Assembly (NCBI RefSeq): GCF_001611795.1
Contig: NZ_CP015098.1
Span: 7,874,001 to 7,938,000, forward strand
Direction: 5' to 3'
Source: Streptomyces qaidamensis
GTDB lineage: Bacteria; Actinomycetota; Actinomycetes; Streptomycetales; Streptomycetaceae
Length of the DNA stretch: 64,000 bases
Shown here: positions 63,805-64,000 of the stretch, piece after piece
How positions within the stretch are numbered: the first letter of the stretch is position 1
Layout of the letters: every line of letters begins with the position of its first letter
Translations under genes and position numbers: made by a program
Notes under the pieces: model-generated
The model's input: only the letters and a program-made list of their open reading frames with translations
What the model was told of the DNA's origin: nothing
Databases searched by the model: none

Positions 63805-64000
63805 GTGACGATTCTGGAGAGCATCCGGGGACCACACGACCTGAAGGCGCTGTCCCAGGCGGAACTGGGGGAACTGTCCGAAGAGATCCGGGAGTTCCTG
63901 GTGCACGCGGTGGCCAGAACCGGCGGCCACCTCGGACCCAACCTGGGCGTGGTGGAGCTGACCATCGCCCTGCACCGGGTCTTCGAGTCGCCGGTCGACC
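63805..64000 (+). CDS. dxs: 1-deoxy-D-xylulose-5-phosphate synthase, 5' end
   Basis: The first 65 residues are visible; the gene runs off the window. The sequence [58 protein letters not shown] is the thiamine-dependent DXS N terminus, with the conserved His of [13 protein letters not shown]. It makes DXP from pyruvate and glyceraldehyde-3-phosphate, the entry step of the MEP pathway. GTG at 63805 follows AGGGGG, 29 bp after ispG. Confidence 0.93.
   Translation, partial: MTILESIRGPHDLKALSQAELGELSEEIREFLVHAVARTGGHLGPNLGVVELTIALHRVFESPVD

Overview
The window is about 70% or more GC, with strong third-position GC bias, GTG/TTG starts, short or overlapping gene junctions and many leaderless starts. 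It contains a WhiB-like protein, an SsgA-like sporulation protein and a full hopanoid locus, which together point to a Streptomyces chromosome. Gene order resembles what I remember of the S. coelicolor SCO6715-SCO6768 interval; that comparison is from memory. I saw no tRNA, rRNA, CRISPR array, transposase or phage gene.

Left part (1-13 kb): the end of a WhiB-like gene, then leftward genes for a ferritin-like acyl-ACP desaturase behind three evenly spaced operators, a DDAH-type amidinohydrolase, an Orn/Lys/Arg decarboxylase, a short UvrA-like ATPase, and an ABC-F protein behind a strong promoter and a 220-nt leader. Next come a GPP34-family protein, a decayed isocitrate-lyase-family pseudogene carrying a small palindromic repeat, an SsgD-like protein and a secreted beta-propeller protein.

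Middle part (13-45 kb): small stress or repair genes (YCII, endonuclease V), a lipid oxidation operon (CoA-transferase, thiolase, FadB-like fusion) facing a MerR regulator that shares a 12-bp promoter motif with it, an asparagine permease, a macrodomain protein, an arginase-family enzyme, three secreted peptidases (M1, S15, M14), a BCCT transporter, a D-amino-acid oxidase-like protein, a second ABC-F, Tex, a 43-aa conserved-looking protein, GlxA/DJ-1 genes, an enoyl-CoA hydratase, a HATPase, IPP isomerase and a CDF metal exporter.

Right part (45.5-64 kb): galE (leftward) and then two rightward systems. 46.8-53.9 kb is a tight operon-like set: two CDP-alcohol phosphotransferases, a cytidylyltransferase-like protein, a glycerol-1-phosphate-dehydrogenase-like protein, a family 2 glycosyltransferase and a TagGH/Wzm-Wzt-type ABC exporter. 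It looks like an uncharacterised pathway for a phosphodiester-containing surface polymer or headgroup. 54.2 kb to the end is the hopanoid cluster hpnC, hpnD, a 63-aa small ORF, hpnE, polyprenyl diphosphate synthase, shc, hpnG, hpnH, ispG and the start of dxs. It pairs triterpene assembly with two MEP-pathway enzymes, and idi lies 10 kb upstream.

The observations most worth a second look are the G1P/CDP-alcohol/exporter operon, the coupled small ORF inside the hopanoid operon, the ABC-F leader, the triple operator of the desaturase, and the motif shared by the MerR and beta-oxidation promoters.
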